A stretch of 6,855 nt of DNA, taken from positions 1 to 6,855 of the forward strand of contig CALDHQ010000425.1 of NCBI GenBank assembly GCA_937894055.1, in the 5' to 3' direction. Made by a program: the position numbers and the translations under genes. Positions 1 through 6,442 of the stretch are shown in pieces (position 1 is the stretch's first letter; each line of letters opens with the position of its first letter). The notes under the pieces are model-generated. The model saw only the letters and a list, made by a program, of their open reading frames with translations. It ran no database searches and had not been told where the DNA came from. Source of the DNA: an uncultured Polymorphobacter sp. (GTDB taxonomy: Bacteria; Pseudomonadota; Alphaproteobacteria; Sphingomonadales; Sphingomonadaceae).

Positions 1-646
1 CGTGAAGCTGCCGGGCGGCGGGGTCTTCGTGATCGACGCCAAGTGCTCGCTGAACGCCTTCCTGGAACTGCAGGACGCCGCCGATGACCTGAGCCGCGAG
101 GCCTGCGGCCTGCGCCACGTCCAGAGCGTACGGGGCCACATGGCGGGGCTGTCGGCCAAGGCCTACTGGGACCAGTTCGACGCCTCGCCGGACTTCGTGG
201 CCATGTTCGTGCCGCTGGATTCAGCGCTCGCGGCGGCGCTCGACCGGGCGCCGGACCTTATGAACGAGGCGATGGACCGGCGGGTGGTGATCGTCACCCC
301 GTCCACCCTGTTCGCGCTCTGCAAGGCGGTGGTCTACGGCTGGCGGGTCGAGGAGCAGGCGGCCAACGCCCAGGAGATCTCCAAGCTGGGGCGTGAACTC
401 TATAAACGCCTGTCGGTGATGGGCGGCCACGCCGCTTCGGTCGGCAAGGCGTTGGAAGCCGCCGTGGGTCGCTACAACCAGTTCGTGGGCTCGCTGGAGA
501 CCCAGGTCCTGACCCAGGCACGGCGTTTCGAGGACCTGAAGGTCGATCACGAGGGCCGAGACTTGCCGGAACTGCCGCCAGTGGAGACCGGTGTGCGGAC
601 CCTGACAAAGCTTTCCACCGAGGCCGATCTGCCCCCTCTGCCTTGA
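1..646 (+). CDS. rmuC: DNA recombination protein RmuC, C-terminal part (5' end outside window)
   Basis: RmuC proteins have an N-terminal membrane anchor and coiled coil followed by a nuclease-like RmuC domain; they limit recombination at inverted repeats and have been linked to DNA repair and anti-plasmid or anti-phage effects in some bacteria. Only the last ~215 codons are here; the frame is open from the left edge, so the GTG at position 2 is an internal valine and not a start. Recognisable family signatures are the core strand [14 protein letters not shown] near the edge, [31 protein letters not shown], the helix [25 protein letters not shown] (split here only by eye), and the [22 protein letters not shown] helix that ends the domain. 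The last ~25 residues are a Pro/Leu-rich tail. def follows after 34 bp on the same strand, so co-transcription is likely. I am sure of the family; the anchor region cannot be judged. Confidence 0.93.
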   Translation, partial: VKLPGGGVFVIDAKCSLNAFLELQDAADDLSREACGLRHVQSVRGHMAGLSAKAYWDQFDASPDFVAMFVPLDSALAAALDRAPDLMNEAMDRRVVIVTPSTLFALCKAVVYGWRVEEQAANAQEISKLGRELYKRLSVMGGHAASVGKALEAAVGRYNQFVGSLETQVLTQARRFEDLKVDHEGRDLPELPPVETGVRTLTKLSTEADLPPLP

Positions 647-680
647 CGCTGGGGAGGCGCTGACCTACCTGCAAGCCATC

Positions 681-1235
681 ATGGCCCTCCGCGAAATCCT
701 TGTCGTTCCCCATCCTGTTCTGAAACAGGTCTCCCAGCCCGTCGAACAGGTGGACGACGAGCTGCGCGCCCTGATGGATGACATGCTCGAGACCATGTAC
801 GACGCGCCCGGCATCGGGCTCGCGGCGATCCAGGTCGGCGTGCCGGAGCGCATCCTGGTCATCGACCTGCAGCGCCGCATCACGCCCGTCGATGACGAGG
901 GCAACGAAGTCGAGGATGAAGCGCGCGACATTCGCGAACCGCAGTATTTCGTCAATCCCGAGATCGTCTGGGAGTCCGAGGAGTACGGCGTCTACAACGA
1001 GGGCTGCCTGTCAGTTCCCGAAATGTACGGCGATGTCGAACGCCCGGCGCGGGTGCGGGTCAAGTGGCTGGGTTACGACGGTGCGGCACATGAAGAGGAG
1101 CTCGACGGGCTGCTGGCGACCTGCCTGCAGCACGAGATGGATCACCTCGACGGCATTTTGTTCGTCGACCATCTGTCGAAGCTCAAGCGCGACATGATCA
1201 TGAAAAAGCTGACGAAGGCGCGCAAGGGCAAGTAG
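681..1235 (+). CDS. def: Peptide deformylase
   Basis: Cytoplasmic metalloenzyme that removes the formyl group from the initiator methionine of nascent proteins. All three family motifs are present in this 184-residue protein: GIGLAAIQ at residues 44-51, EGCLSVP at 107-113 (Cys109 is a metal ligand) and QHEMDH at 150-155 (His151 and His155 metal ligands, Glu152 catalytic). Length is normal for a type I deformylase. Between the first two motifs lies a strongly acidic stretch (residues ~70-82, [10 protein letters not shown]) longer than in the E. coli enzyme; I believe similar insertions occur in other alphaproteobacterial deformylases. The ATG at 681 is chosen because [15 protein letters not shown] matches the usual N terminus, yet no good Shine-Dalgarno lies just before it: the only strong match, GGGGAGG at 651-657, is 23 nt away. 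Translation may depend on coupling to rmuC. Convergent with the SDR gene, 2 bp apart. Confidence 0.97.
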   Translation: MALREILVVPHPVLKQVSQPVEQVDDELRALMDDMLETMYDAPGIGLAAIQVGVPERILVIDLQRRITPVDDEGNEVEDEARDIREPQYFVNPEIVWESEEYGVYNEGCLSVPEMYGDVERPARVRVKWLGYDGAAHEEELDGLLATCLQHEMDHLDGILFVDHLSKLKRDMIMKKLTKARKGK

Positions 1236-1237
1236 CC

Positions 1238-1936
1238 TCAATAGGCGACGCGGCCGCCGGTTTCGAAGTCGTCCTGCAGCAGTTTGACCAGCACCGCGGC
1301 GACATCGGCGGGGGTCTTGAGGGTCGTTGCATCTTCGCCGGGGAAGGCGCGGGCGCGCATTGTGGTGGCGGTGGCGCGCGGGTCGAAGCTGATGGCGCGG
1401 ACCTTGGTGATGTTCATGATTTCGGCGGCATAAGTGGCGACCAGGCTTTCGAGCGCTGCCTTGGTTGCGGCGTAGCTGCCCCAATAGGCGCGCGGGGCGA
1501 CCGCAAGGCTGCTGGTCACGGCAACCAGCCGGCCGGCGTCGCTGGCGCGCAGCAGCGTGTCGAAGGCGCGGATCATGCGGAAATTGGCGGTCAGGTTGAG
1601 CGCCACGACCTGCTCCCATTCCTTCAGCGCGATATGCGGGACGGGCGTCAGCGTGCCCAGCGTCGCCGCATTGAGCACCAGAATGTCGAGCTTGCCCCAG
1701 CGGTTGGCGAGCGCACCGGCGAGCCGGTCGATGCCGTCGAATTCGCGCAGGTCCATCGGGGCGATGGTGGCGGTGCCGCCGGCGGCGTGGATGCGGTCTT
1801 CGACTTCGACCAGCCCGGCTTCGGTGCGCGCCGTCAAAACGACATGCGCGCCGGCCCTGGCGAGCGCTTCGGCGGTGGCGGCGCCGATGCCGCGGCTGGC
1901 GCCGGTGACGAGCGCGATTTTTCCGGTGAGGTCCAT
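1238..1936 (-). CDS. Short-chain dehydrogenase/reductase (classical SDR, 232 aa)
   Basis: NAD(P)-dependent oxidoreductase of the classical SDR family; the substrate cannot be told from sequence. From the ATG at 1936 the protein has the cofactor motif TGASRGIG (residues 11-18), MDLRE at 61-65 (acidic residue that normally contacts the adenine), LNAA at 88-91 in place of the usual NNAG, the structural Asn114 (ALNLTANF), the catalytic serine region TSS at 141-143, and YAATK at 155-159 with Tyr155 and Lys159 of the Ser-Tyr-Lys set. After the active site the usual PG turn reads DPRATAT (Arg for Gly). The start at 1936 is preferred over an ATG at 1975 because MDLTGKIALVTG is the standard N terminus; a weak GGAA lies 5 nt upstream. 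It follows purF on the same strand after 145 bp that contain a large palindrome, so it is probably the second gene of that transcript. Confidence 0.92.
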   Translation of the reverse strand: MDLTGKIALVTGASRGIGAATAEALARAGAHVVLTARTEAGLVEVEDRIHAAGGTATIAPMDLREFDGIDRLAGALANRWGKLDILVLNAATLGTLTPVPHIALKEWEQVVALNLTANFRMIRAFDTLLRASDAGRLVAVTSSLAVAPRAYWGSYAATKAALESLVATYAAEIMNITKVRAISFDPRATATTMRARAFPGEDATTLKTPADVAAVLVKLLQDDFETGGRVAY

Positions 1937-1978
1937 GGGCGTTCCGTGTTTGAAGTTGTTATTCAGCGCACCCAATGC

Positions 1979-2050
1979 CGCTCATCCCGAGCGAAGTCGA
2001 GGGACACGCTGAGGCCGCCGCGCGTCCCTCGACTTCGCTCGGGATGAGCG
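1979..2050. repeat. Long palindromic (REP/MITE-like) intergenic repeat, 27-bp arms
   Basis: Arms at 1979-2005 and 2024-2050 are perfect inverted copies of each other (27 of 27 by direct base pairing), separated by 18 nt at 2006-2023; inside the loop a further 3 bp (2007-2009 with 2020-2022) can pair. The arm core is CCCGAGCGAAGTCGAGGG, a sequence type I recognise as a dispersed intergenic palindrome in sphingomonads and some other bacteria; translated by accident it gives peptides such as HPERSRG. As RNA from either strand it would fold into a very stable hairpin. Neither side is followed by a T run, so it is not a standard intrinsic terminator. It sits 31 bp after the purF stop and 42 bp before the SDR start, in the middle of a same-strand gene pair. 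Confidence 0.93.
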
Positions 2051-2081
2051 AGGTAGATTGGGGTTGCGCCGGCGCCTTGGC

Positions 2082-3542
2082 TTAGATCATGCGTTCGGCA
2101 AGCATGCTCAACTGGTCCGGAACCTCGGCTTCCTCGAAATCGGTGAGGCGGGTCGGGTAGTCGCCGGTGAAGCAGGCGTCGCAATATTGCGGGGCGTCGT
2201 CGAGGCGCAGGTCTTCGCCGAGCGCGCGGTAGAGGCCGTCGATCGACAGGAACGCCAGGCTGTCGACCTTGATGTATTCGCGCATGCGCTCGACATCCAT
2301 GTTGGCGGCGAGCAGCTTTGAACGTTCGGGGGTGTCGACGCCGTAGAAGCAGCTGTGGCGCGTTGGCGGGCTGGCGATGCGCATGTGAACTTCGGCGGCG
2401 CCGGCGTCGCGGAGCATCTGGACGATCTTGAGGCTAGTGGTGCCGCGCACGATCGAATCGTCGATCAGCACGATGCGCTTGCCGTCGATCATCGCGCGGT
2501 TGGCGTTGTGCTTCAATTTGACGCCGAGGTTGCGGATCTGGTCGCCGGGCTGGATGAAGGTGCGGCCGACATAGTGGCTGCGGATGATGCCGAGTTCGAA
2601 CGGCAGCCCCGATTCCTGCGCATAGCCGATGGCGGCCGGCGTGCCCGAATCGGGGACGGGGACGACCATGTCGGCGTCGACAGGGCTTTCGATGGCGAGC
2701 TGCGCGCCGATCTTCTTGCGCACCTGATAGACCGACGAACCGTCGACGACCGAATCGGGGCGGCTGAAATAGACGTGTTCGAAGATGCACGGGCGCGGGC
2801 GCATGACGCCGAACGGCCGCAGCGAGCGCAGACCGCGTGGGCTAACGACGACCATTTCGCCGGGTTCGACCGAGCGCAGGAAGGTGGCGCCGACAACATC
2901 GAGCGCGACGGTTTCGGAGGCGAAGATATAGGCGTCGCCCAAGCGGCCGAGCACCAGCGGGCGCACGCCGAGCGGGTCGCGGCAGGCGATCATGCCCTCG
3001 CCGGTCAGGCAGACGAGGCTGTAGGCGCCTTCGACCTGCTTCAACGCATCGATGAACTTGTCGAGCAAGGTGCGGTAGGTGCTGGTGGCGACGAGGTGAA
3101 TGATGACTTCGGTGTCGCTGGTCGACTGGAAGATGCTGCCGCGGCGGATGAGTTCGCGGCGCAACTTGACCGAATTCGAGATGTTGCCGTTGTGCGCGAC
3201 CGCAAAGCCGCCCGAGGCGAGCTCGGCATACAGCGGCTGGACGTTGCGCAGCGCCGTTTCGCCGGTGGTCGAATAGCGGTTGTGGCCGATGGCGATGTCG
3301 CCGACGAGGCGCCGGATGACTTCCTCGCTGTCGAAGTTGCCCGCGACATGGCCCATCGCGCGGTGCGTGTGGAAGTCCTTGCCGTCGAAAGTGGTGATGC
3401 CGGCGGCTTCCTGGCCCCGGTGCTGCAGCGCGTGCAGGCCGAGCGCGGTCAGCGCGGCGGCGCCTTCGCTGCCGTAGACACCGATGACCCCGCACTCTTC
3501 GTGAAGCTTGTCATCATCGAACGGATTTGTCGTGAGGTCCAT
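2082..3542 (-). CDS. purF: Amidophosphoribosyltransferase (glutamine PRPP amidotransferase)
   Basis: Catalyses the first committed step of purine synthesis: PRPP plus glutamine to 5-phosphoribosylamine. The 486-residue protein starts with a 16-residue propeptide ending in a Glu-Glu pair before Cys17, the N-terminal nucleophile of the glutaminase domain (CGVIGVYG); further glutaminase residues are RGQEAAG (42-48), NRYSTTG (88-94) and HNGN (117-120). The phosphoribosyltransferase half has the PRPP loop IVLIDDSIVRGTT at 357-369 with Asp361 and Asp362. Cysteines 252, 398, 454 and 457 (the last two as CDAC) match the four ligands of the [4Fe-4S] cluster in the Bacillus-type enzyme, so this is the cluster-bearing, propeptide-processed form, unlike the E. 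coli enzyme. The ATG at 3542 has GGGGAG 5 nt upstream (plus-strand 3548-3553). It is divergent from hisI and upstream of the SDR gene. Confidence 0.98.
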   Translation of the reverse strand: MDLTTNPFDDDKLHEECGVIGVYGSEGAAALTALGLHALQHRGQEAAGITTFDGKDFHTHRAMGHVAGNFDSEEVIRRLVGDIAIGHNRYSTTGETALRNVQPLYAELASGGFAVAHNGNISNSVKLRRELIRRGSIFQSTSDTEVIIHLVATSTYRTLLDKFIDALKQVEGAYSLVCLTGEGMIACRDPLGVRPLVLGRLGDAYIFASETVALDVVGATFLRSVEPGEMVVVSPRGLRSLRPFGVMRPRPCIFEHVYFSRPDSVVDGSSVYQVRKKIGAQLAIESPVDADMVVPVPDSGTPAAIGYAQESGLPFELGIIRSHYVGRTFIQPGDQIRNLGVKLKHNANRAMIDGKRIVLIDDSIVRGTTSLKIVQMLRDAGAAEVHMRIASPPTRHSCFYGVDTPERSKLLAANMDVERMREYIKVDSLAFLSIDGLYRALGEDLRLDDAPQYCDACFTGDYPTRLTDFEEAEVPDQLSMLAERMI

Positions 3543-3653
3543 CGGGACTCCCCAAGCATTGCGCGCATCAGCTATAGCGTTCGGGCCATATAGTGGCGGC
3601 GCGGGCGTTTGTCTCCCCCCAAGCTGTCACATCGCTGCAACAGGAGCCATGCA
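3543..3653. promoter_or_regulatory. Divergent purF / hisI promoter region
   Basis: The 111 bp between the start codons of two divergent genes must hold both promoters. Within otherwise GC-rich sequence there are two AT-rich spots that could be -10 elements: the perfect 8-bp palindrome GCTATAGC at 3571-3578 (read on the minus strand for purF) and TATAGT at 3589-3594 (read on the plus strand for hisI). I see no convincing -35 hexamer at 16-18 bp from either. Both genes use PRPP-derived substrates, but no operator for a known purine or histidine regulator was recognised. Confidence 0.4.
3641..3646 (+). promoter_or_regulatory. Ribosome binding site fixing the hisI TTG start
   Basis: CAGGAG here ends 7 nt before the TTG at 3654. 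No other good Shine-Dalgarno exists in the upstream open frame, and the nearest ATG (3649) is out of frame and hits TGA after one codon, so this site decides for the TTG start. Confidence 0.75.
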
Positions 3654-4019
3654 TTGAGCGACAGTGACCGCGAGACATCGACCGTGCTGCACCCCAAATG
3701 GGACGAGCGCGGGCTGATCCAGGCCGTCGCCAGCGACGCCGACAGCGGCGAGCTGCTGATGGTGGCGCACATGAACGCCGATGCGCTGGCCGCGACCATC
3801 GCCACCGGCGAGGCGCATTACTGGAGCCGGTCGCGCGCCGAGGTCTGGCACAAGGGCGGCACGTCGGGGAATATCCAGACGGTCGTCGAAATGCACATCG
3901 ACTGCGACCAGGACGCGCTGTGGCTCAAGGTCAAGCCCGCCGGGCCGGCGTGCCACACCGGCGAGCGCAGCTGCTTTTACCGCCGCCTGCATGACGGCAA
4001 GCTGGTGCGCGAGGCATGA
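3654..4019 (+). CDS. hisI: Phosphoribosyl-AMP cyclohydrolase
   Basis: Third step of histidine biosynthesis: hydrolytic opening of the adenine ring of phosphoribosyl-AMP to give ProFAR, in the cytoplasm. The 121-residue protein is the stand-alone cyclohydrolase, not the HisI-HisE fusion of enterobacteria. Visible family features: [21 protein letters not shown] near the N terminus (in two adjoining pieces), THE hallmark [17 protein letters not shown] at 57-73, the Mg-binding DCDQD at 83-87 and the Zn-binding ACHTGERSC at 99-107 (Cys84, Cys100 and Cys107 are the expected zinc ligands), then FYRRL. The start is TTG at 3654, supported by AGGAG 7 nt upstream and by the usual length; the open frame extends further upstream to a TTG at 3609 but without a ribosome site. 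Its TGA overlaps the ATG of the next gene (ATGA), which indicates translational coupling. Confidence 0.95.
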   Translation: MSDSDRETSTVLHPKWDERGLIQAVASDADSGELLMVAHMNADALAATIATGEAHYWSRSRAEVWHKGGTSGNIQTVVEMHIDCDQDALWLKVKPAGPACHTGERSCFYRRLHDGKLVREA

Positions 4020-4657
4020 GCGTGCTGCTTGCCGGGGCCACCGGGCTGGTCGGGTCGCGCGTGCTCGATTTGTTATGCGCGGCGGGCACGCCGGTCGTAG
4101 CTGTTGCGCGGCGCGCGACGGGCAAGACCGCACCGGCGCTGGCCGAGGTCATTGCCGACTTCGCCGCACTGCCGCCGCTGCCGAAGGCCAAGGTGGCGAT
4201 TTGCGCGCTCGGCACCACCATCCGCATTGCCGGCAGCCAGCCGGCGTTCCGCGCCGTCGACTATGACGCGGTGCTGGCGTTTGCGCGTGCGGCGCAGGCG
4301 GCCGGCGTCACGCATTTCATTCTGGTCAGCTCGGTCGGCGCCAGCGCGGCGTCGCCGGTGTTCTATTCGCGCGTCAAGGGCGAGGTCGAACGCGACATCG
4401 GCGTGATGAATTTCGCGCGCTTCGATGTCATCCAGCCGGGGCTGATCCTTGGGCCCCGTGCCGACCGGCGGCCGGCAGAAGCGATGTTCCAGGCCGCAGC
4501 GCCGTGGCTCAACCCGCTGCTGTTCGGGCCGGCGGAGCGCTACGGCGCGATTGCCGCCGATGTCATTGCCGCTGCGATCGTGAAGCTGGCGAAGCTGCAA
4601 ACGCCGGGGCGCTACGTCCATCAAAACGGGGAATTGCGTAAACTGGCGAAAGCCTAG
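4016..4657 (+). CDS. NAD(P)H-binding atypical SDR (HTATIP2/YraR-like)
   Basis: A 213-residue Rossmann-fold protein of the atypical SDR group (NAD(P)H-binding domain, HTATIP2/YraR-like by pattern). Substrate unknown. It has the N-terminal dinucleotide motif GATGLVG at residues 7-13, ICALGTT at 62-68, an Asp in VDYDAV (82-84) where the family usually has VD, SSVGA at 105-109, the active-site type Y-x-x-x-K (Tyr117, Lys121) and [10 protein letters not shown] at 139-148. No membrane segment or signal peptide. The ATG at 4016 lies inside the hisI stop (ATGA), so it is very likely translated by coupling. The stop at 4657 is followed after 51 bp by the P450 gene. A role tied to histidine synthesis is not implied by the family; the pairing may simply be a transcription unit. 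A quinone, aldehyde or sugar-related reductase role are all open. Confidence 0.87.
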   Translation: MSVLLAGATGLVGSRVLDLLCAAGTPVVAVARRATGKTAPALAEVIADFAALPPLPKAKVAICALGTTIRIAGSQPAFRAVDYDAVLAFARAAQAAGVTHFILVSSVGASAASPVFYSRVKGEVERDIGVMNFARFDVIQPGLILGPRADRRPAEAMFQAAAPWLNPLLFGPAERYGAIAADVIAAAIVKLAKLQTPGRYVHQNGELRKLAKA

Positions 4658-4696
4658 ACATTGTCGAGGCCAGACCGGGCAGAAATTCCGGCGGCG

Positions 4697-4703
4697 GGGA
4701 GGG
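4697..4703 (+). promoter_or_regulatory. Ribosome binding site fixing the P450 start
   Basis: GGGAGGG-type purine run (GGGGAGGG region) ends 5 nt before the ATG at 4709. An upstream in-frame TTG at 4661 lacks such a site, so 4709 is the better start. Confidence 0.75.
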
Positions 4704-4708
4704 ATGCG

Positions 4709-5920
4709 ATGACCACGGCCGTACCGACGGGCCTGCAGTTGACGGTTTTCGACGAGACGTTTCGCAACCGTCCGCACGAATATTTCGACGCATTGCGACA
4801 AGCCGAGCCTGTCCACCGCGATACGACACTCGGTCGCGTCGTGCTGACCCGCGCCGCCGATGTTGCGGCCGTGCTCAAGGATCGCAGCCTTTCGGTCGAT
4901 GGCCGAAAAGCCGCACCGGATTCGATCATCCAGCGGCTGATGACCGCCGAGGACCGCGACGCACCGCGTTCGATGCTGGCGCTCGACGATCCCGACCATG
5001 CGCGGTTGCGGCGGCTGGTGACGCATGCCTTCAACGCCCGTGCGATCGAGGGCATGCGGCCGCATATCGCCGTGGTGGCCGATGCGCTGCTCGATGCGGT
5101 TGCCGATGCCGCAGAGTTCGACCTGATCGAGGACTATGCCTCGCCGCTGCCGATCATCGTCATTGCCGAAATGCTCGGCGTCGGTGCGGCGGACCGCGCC
5201 GATTTCCGGCGCTGGTCGAAGGGCCTCGCCAATGTCTTCTCGCCGCTGCGGACGCCCGAACATCTTGCCGGACTCAAGGCCAATTCCGAAGAACTCAGCG
5301 CCTATTTTGCCCGCGCCATTGCCGAACGCCGCGCCGCGCCGCGTGACGACCTGATCAGCGCCTTGATCGCGGTCGAGGACAATGGCGACCGGCTGAGCAC
5401 GCAGGAAATCATCACGATGTGCAACCTGCTGCTGCTGGCTGGCAACCTGACCACCACCGACCTGATCGGCAATACCGTGCTGGCGCTGCTTCAAAACCCC
5501 GAACAGCGCGCCAAGGTCATGGCCGCGCCGGCGCGGATTGTCGATGCGATCGAAGAGACGCTGCGGCTTGACCCGCCGGTCATGCAGTCACTGCGGATTG
5601 CCACCGGCCCGCGCGCGGTTGGCGGTGTCGACGTCGGCGAGGGCACCGCGATCACGCCGTTCCTGATGGCGGCGGGGCAAGATCCGGCGGTGCACAGCAA
5701 CCCGCTGAGCTTTGACATCGACCGGCTCGACAAGACGCACTTCGCGTTTGGCGGCGGCGTGCACTTCTGTCTGGGGGCGCCGCTGGCGCGCGCCGAGGCG
5801 GAAATTGCGCTGTCGCGGTTGCTGGCGCGTTTCCCCGATTTGGCGCTGGCCGGACAGCCGATCGAGCGCAACATTTCGGCGGCGTTCAACGGCGTCAAGG
5901 CGCTTTGGGTGAAGGCTTGA
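4709..5920 (+). CDS. Cytochrome P450 (soluble bacterial class, 403 aa)
   Basis: Haem-thiolate monooxygenase; substrate unknown. Length and lack of a membrane anchor fit a soluble bacterial P450 that takes electrons from a ferredoxin or flavodoxin system. Numbered from the ATG at 4709: helix-C region DDPDHARLRRLV at ~93-104, I-helix LLLLAGNLTTTDLIGN with AGNLTT at 244-249, ExxR as ETLR at 283-286, the NPLSFDIDR segment at ~331-339, and the haem loop FGGGVHFCLG at 347-356 with proximal ligand Cys354. The I-helix has Leu where most P450s have Asp or Glu before the conserved Thr. The ATG is chosen over an in-frame TTG at 4661 because of the purine-rich ribosome site 5 nt upstream. No ferredoxin or reductase gene is in the window. 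Being downstream of hisI and the SDR on the same strand, it may share their transcript. Confidence 0.96.
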   Translation: MTTAVPTGLQLTVFDETFRNRPHEYFDALRQAEPVHRDTTLGRVVLTRAADVAAVLKDRSLSVDGRKAAPDSIIQRLMTAEDRDAPRSMLALDDPDHARLRRLVTHAFNARAIEGMRPHIAVVADALLDAVADAAEFDLIEDYASPLPIIVIAEMLGVGAADRADFRRWSKGLANVFSPLRTPEHLAGLKANSEELSAYFARAIAERRAAPRDDLISALIAVEDNGDRLSTQEIITMCNLLLLAGNLTTTDLIGNTVLALLQNPEQRAKVMAAPARIVDAIEETLRLDPPVMQSLRIATGPRAVGGVDVGEGTAITPFLMAAGQDPAVHSNPLSFDIDRLDKTHFAFGGGVHFCLGAPLARAEAEIALSRLLARFPDLALAGQPIERNISAAFNGVKALWVKA

Positions 5921-5935
5921 AACGCACCCGTATTC

Positions 5936-5964
5936 TTGACCCTGACGTTAACGTAAACTAATTA
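5936..5964 (+). promoter_or_regulatory. Predicted merR promoter with overlapping ACGTTAACGT operator
   Basis: TTGACC at 5936-5941 is a good -35 match; 17 bp further lies TAATTA (5959-5964), a weak -10. Between them sits the perfect 10-bp palindrome ACGTTAACGT (5945-5954), within TGACGTTAACGTAAAC. This resembles sites described for LiuR-type MerR regulators of branched-chain amino acid and fatty acid breakdown, as I remember them, and its position between -35 and -10 is typical of MerR-family operators. The transcript would start close to 5971, the A of the merR start codon. Confidence 0.62.
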
Positions 5965-5970
5965 GGTTCC

Positions 5971-6411
5971 ATGCCTCCAGAAACGCTCGAGAACTTCGCC
6001 ACTGTCGCCATTCCCGCACCGCCCGGGGATGCCGAAAGTTTCACCATCACCGATCTCGCGACGGGCTTTGCCATCACGCCGCGCGCCATCCGCTTTTATG
6101 AGGATCAGGGCCTGATCTCGCCGCAGCGGCAGGGTCAGAACCGCGTCTATTCGCGGCGTGACCGGGCGCGGCTGGCGTGGATTTTGCGCGCCAAGAACGT
6201 CGGCTTCAGCCTGGCTGAAATCCGCGAGATGATCGACCTGTACGATGTTGGCGACGGCCGCGTGCAGCAGCGCCGCGTCACCATCGAAAAATGCCAGACG
6301 CGCATTGCCGCGCTGTCCGAACAGCGCGCCGATATCGATGCGACGATCGACGAGTTGCAGCAATTTGCCGACATGGTCGAAAGCCTGATTGCCGACACGG
6401 CGACCAACTGA
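5971..6411 (+). CDS. MerR-family transcriptional regulator, LiuR-like
   Basis: DNA-binding regulator of 146 residues. An N-terminal extension of ~23 residues precedes the MerR winged helix-turn-helix: [20 protein letters not shown] (24-43), [10 protein letters not shown], then [19 protein letters not shown] and [16 protein letters not shown] (77-92). The C-terminal ~45 residues are a predicted dimerising coiled coil ([23 protein letters not shown] region and after). There is no cysteine-rich metal site, only Cys108, so a metal sensor is unlikely. The sequence style and the downstream acyl-CoA dehydrogenase fit LiuR-type regulators of branched-chain amino acid or fatty acid breakdown. The start is limited by an in-frame stop at 5959 and is the only good one before the DNA-binding domain; only a weak AGG lies upstream, so a leaderless message is possible. 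The palindrome upstream suggests autoregulation. Confidence 0.93.
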   Translation: MPPETLENFATVAIPAPPGDAESFTITDLATGFAITPRAIRFYEDQGLISPQRQGQNRVYSRRDRARLAWILRAKNVGFSLAEIREMIDLYDVGDGRVQQRRVTIEKCQTRIAALSEQRADIDATIDELQQFADMVESLIADTATN

Positions 6412-6442
6412 GGCCAAAGCGGCCGCAAACTAGGATTTTCAC

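Noticed and set aside
1979..2050. Palindrome as an intrinsic transcription terminator
   Set aside because: The stem is strong but neither side is followed by a T run, and it lies between two same-strand genes. A repeat or mRNA-stability role is more likely.
1963..2184. Small minus-strand frame across the palindrome giving HPERSRG and SLDFARDE peptides
   Set aside because: These peptides are the accidental translation of the palindromic repeat and are not a gene.
2355..3593. 412-codon open frame on the plus strand opposite purF
   Set aside because: It is fully antisense to a textbook purF and rich in Ala, Asp, Gly, Glu and Arg, as expected from the mirror frame of high-GC coding DNA. No domain pattern or ribosome site is visible.
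3609..3653. Longer HisI start at the TTG at 3609
   Set aside because: No ribosome site precedes it and the extra residues (Cys, His, Arg rich) are unlike HisI N termini; the TTG at 3654 with AGGAG fits better.
4661..4708. Longer P450 start at the TTG at 4661
   Set aside because: It begins 3 nt after the previous stop without a ribosome site, whereas the ATG at 4709 has a strong one.
4073..5494. 473-codon open frame on the minus strand opposite the atypical SDR and P450 genes
   Set aside because: Composition is that of a high-GC shadow frame (many Arg, His, Gln, Gly), it spans two well-supported genes and an intergenic gap, and shows no recognisable motif.
6412..6442. GCGGCCGC palindrome between merR and the acyl-CoA dehydrogenase gene as an operator
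   Set aside because: Eight-base GC palindromes are common by chance in this composition and the motif does not resemble the ACGT-type operator upstream of merR.
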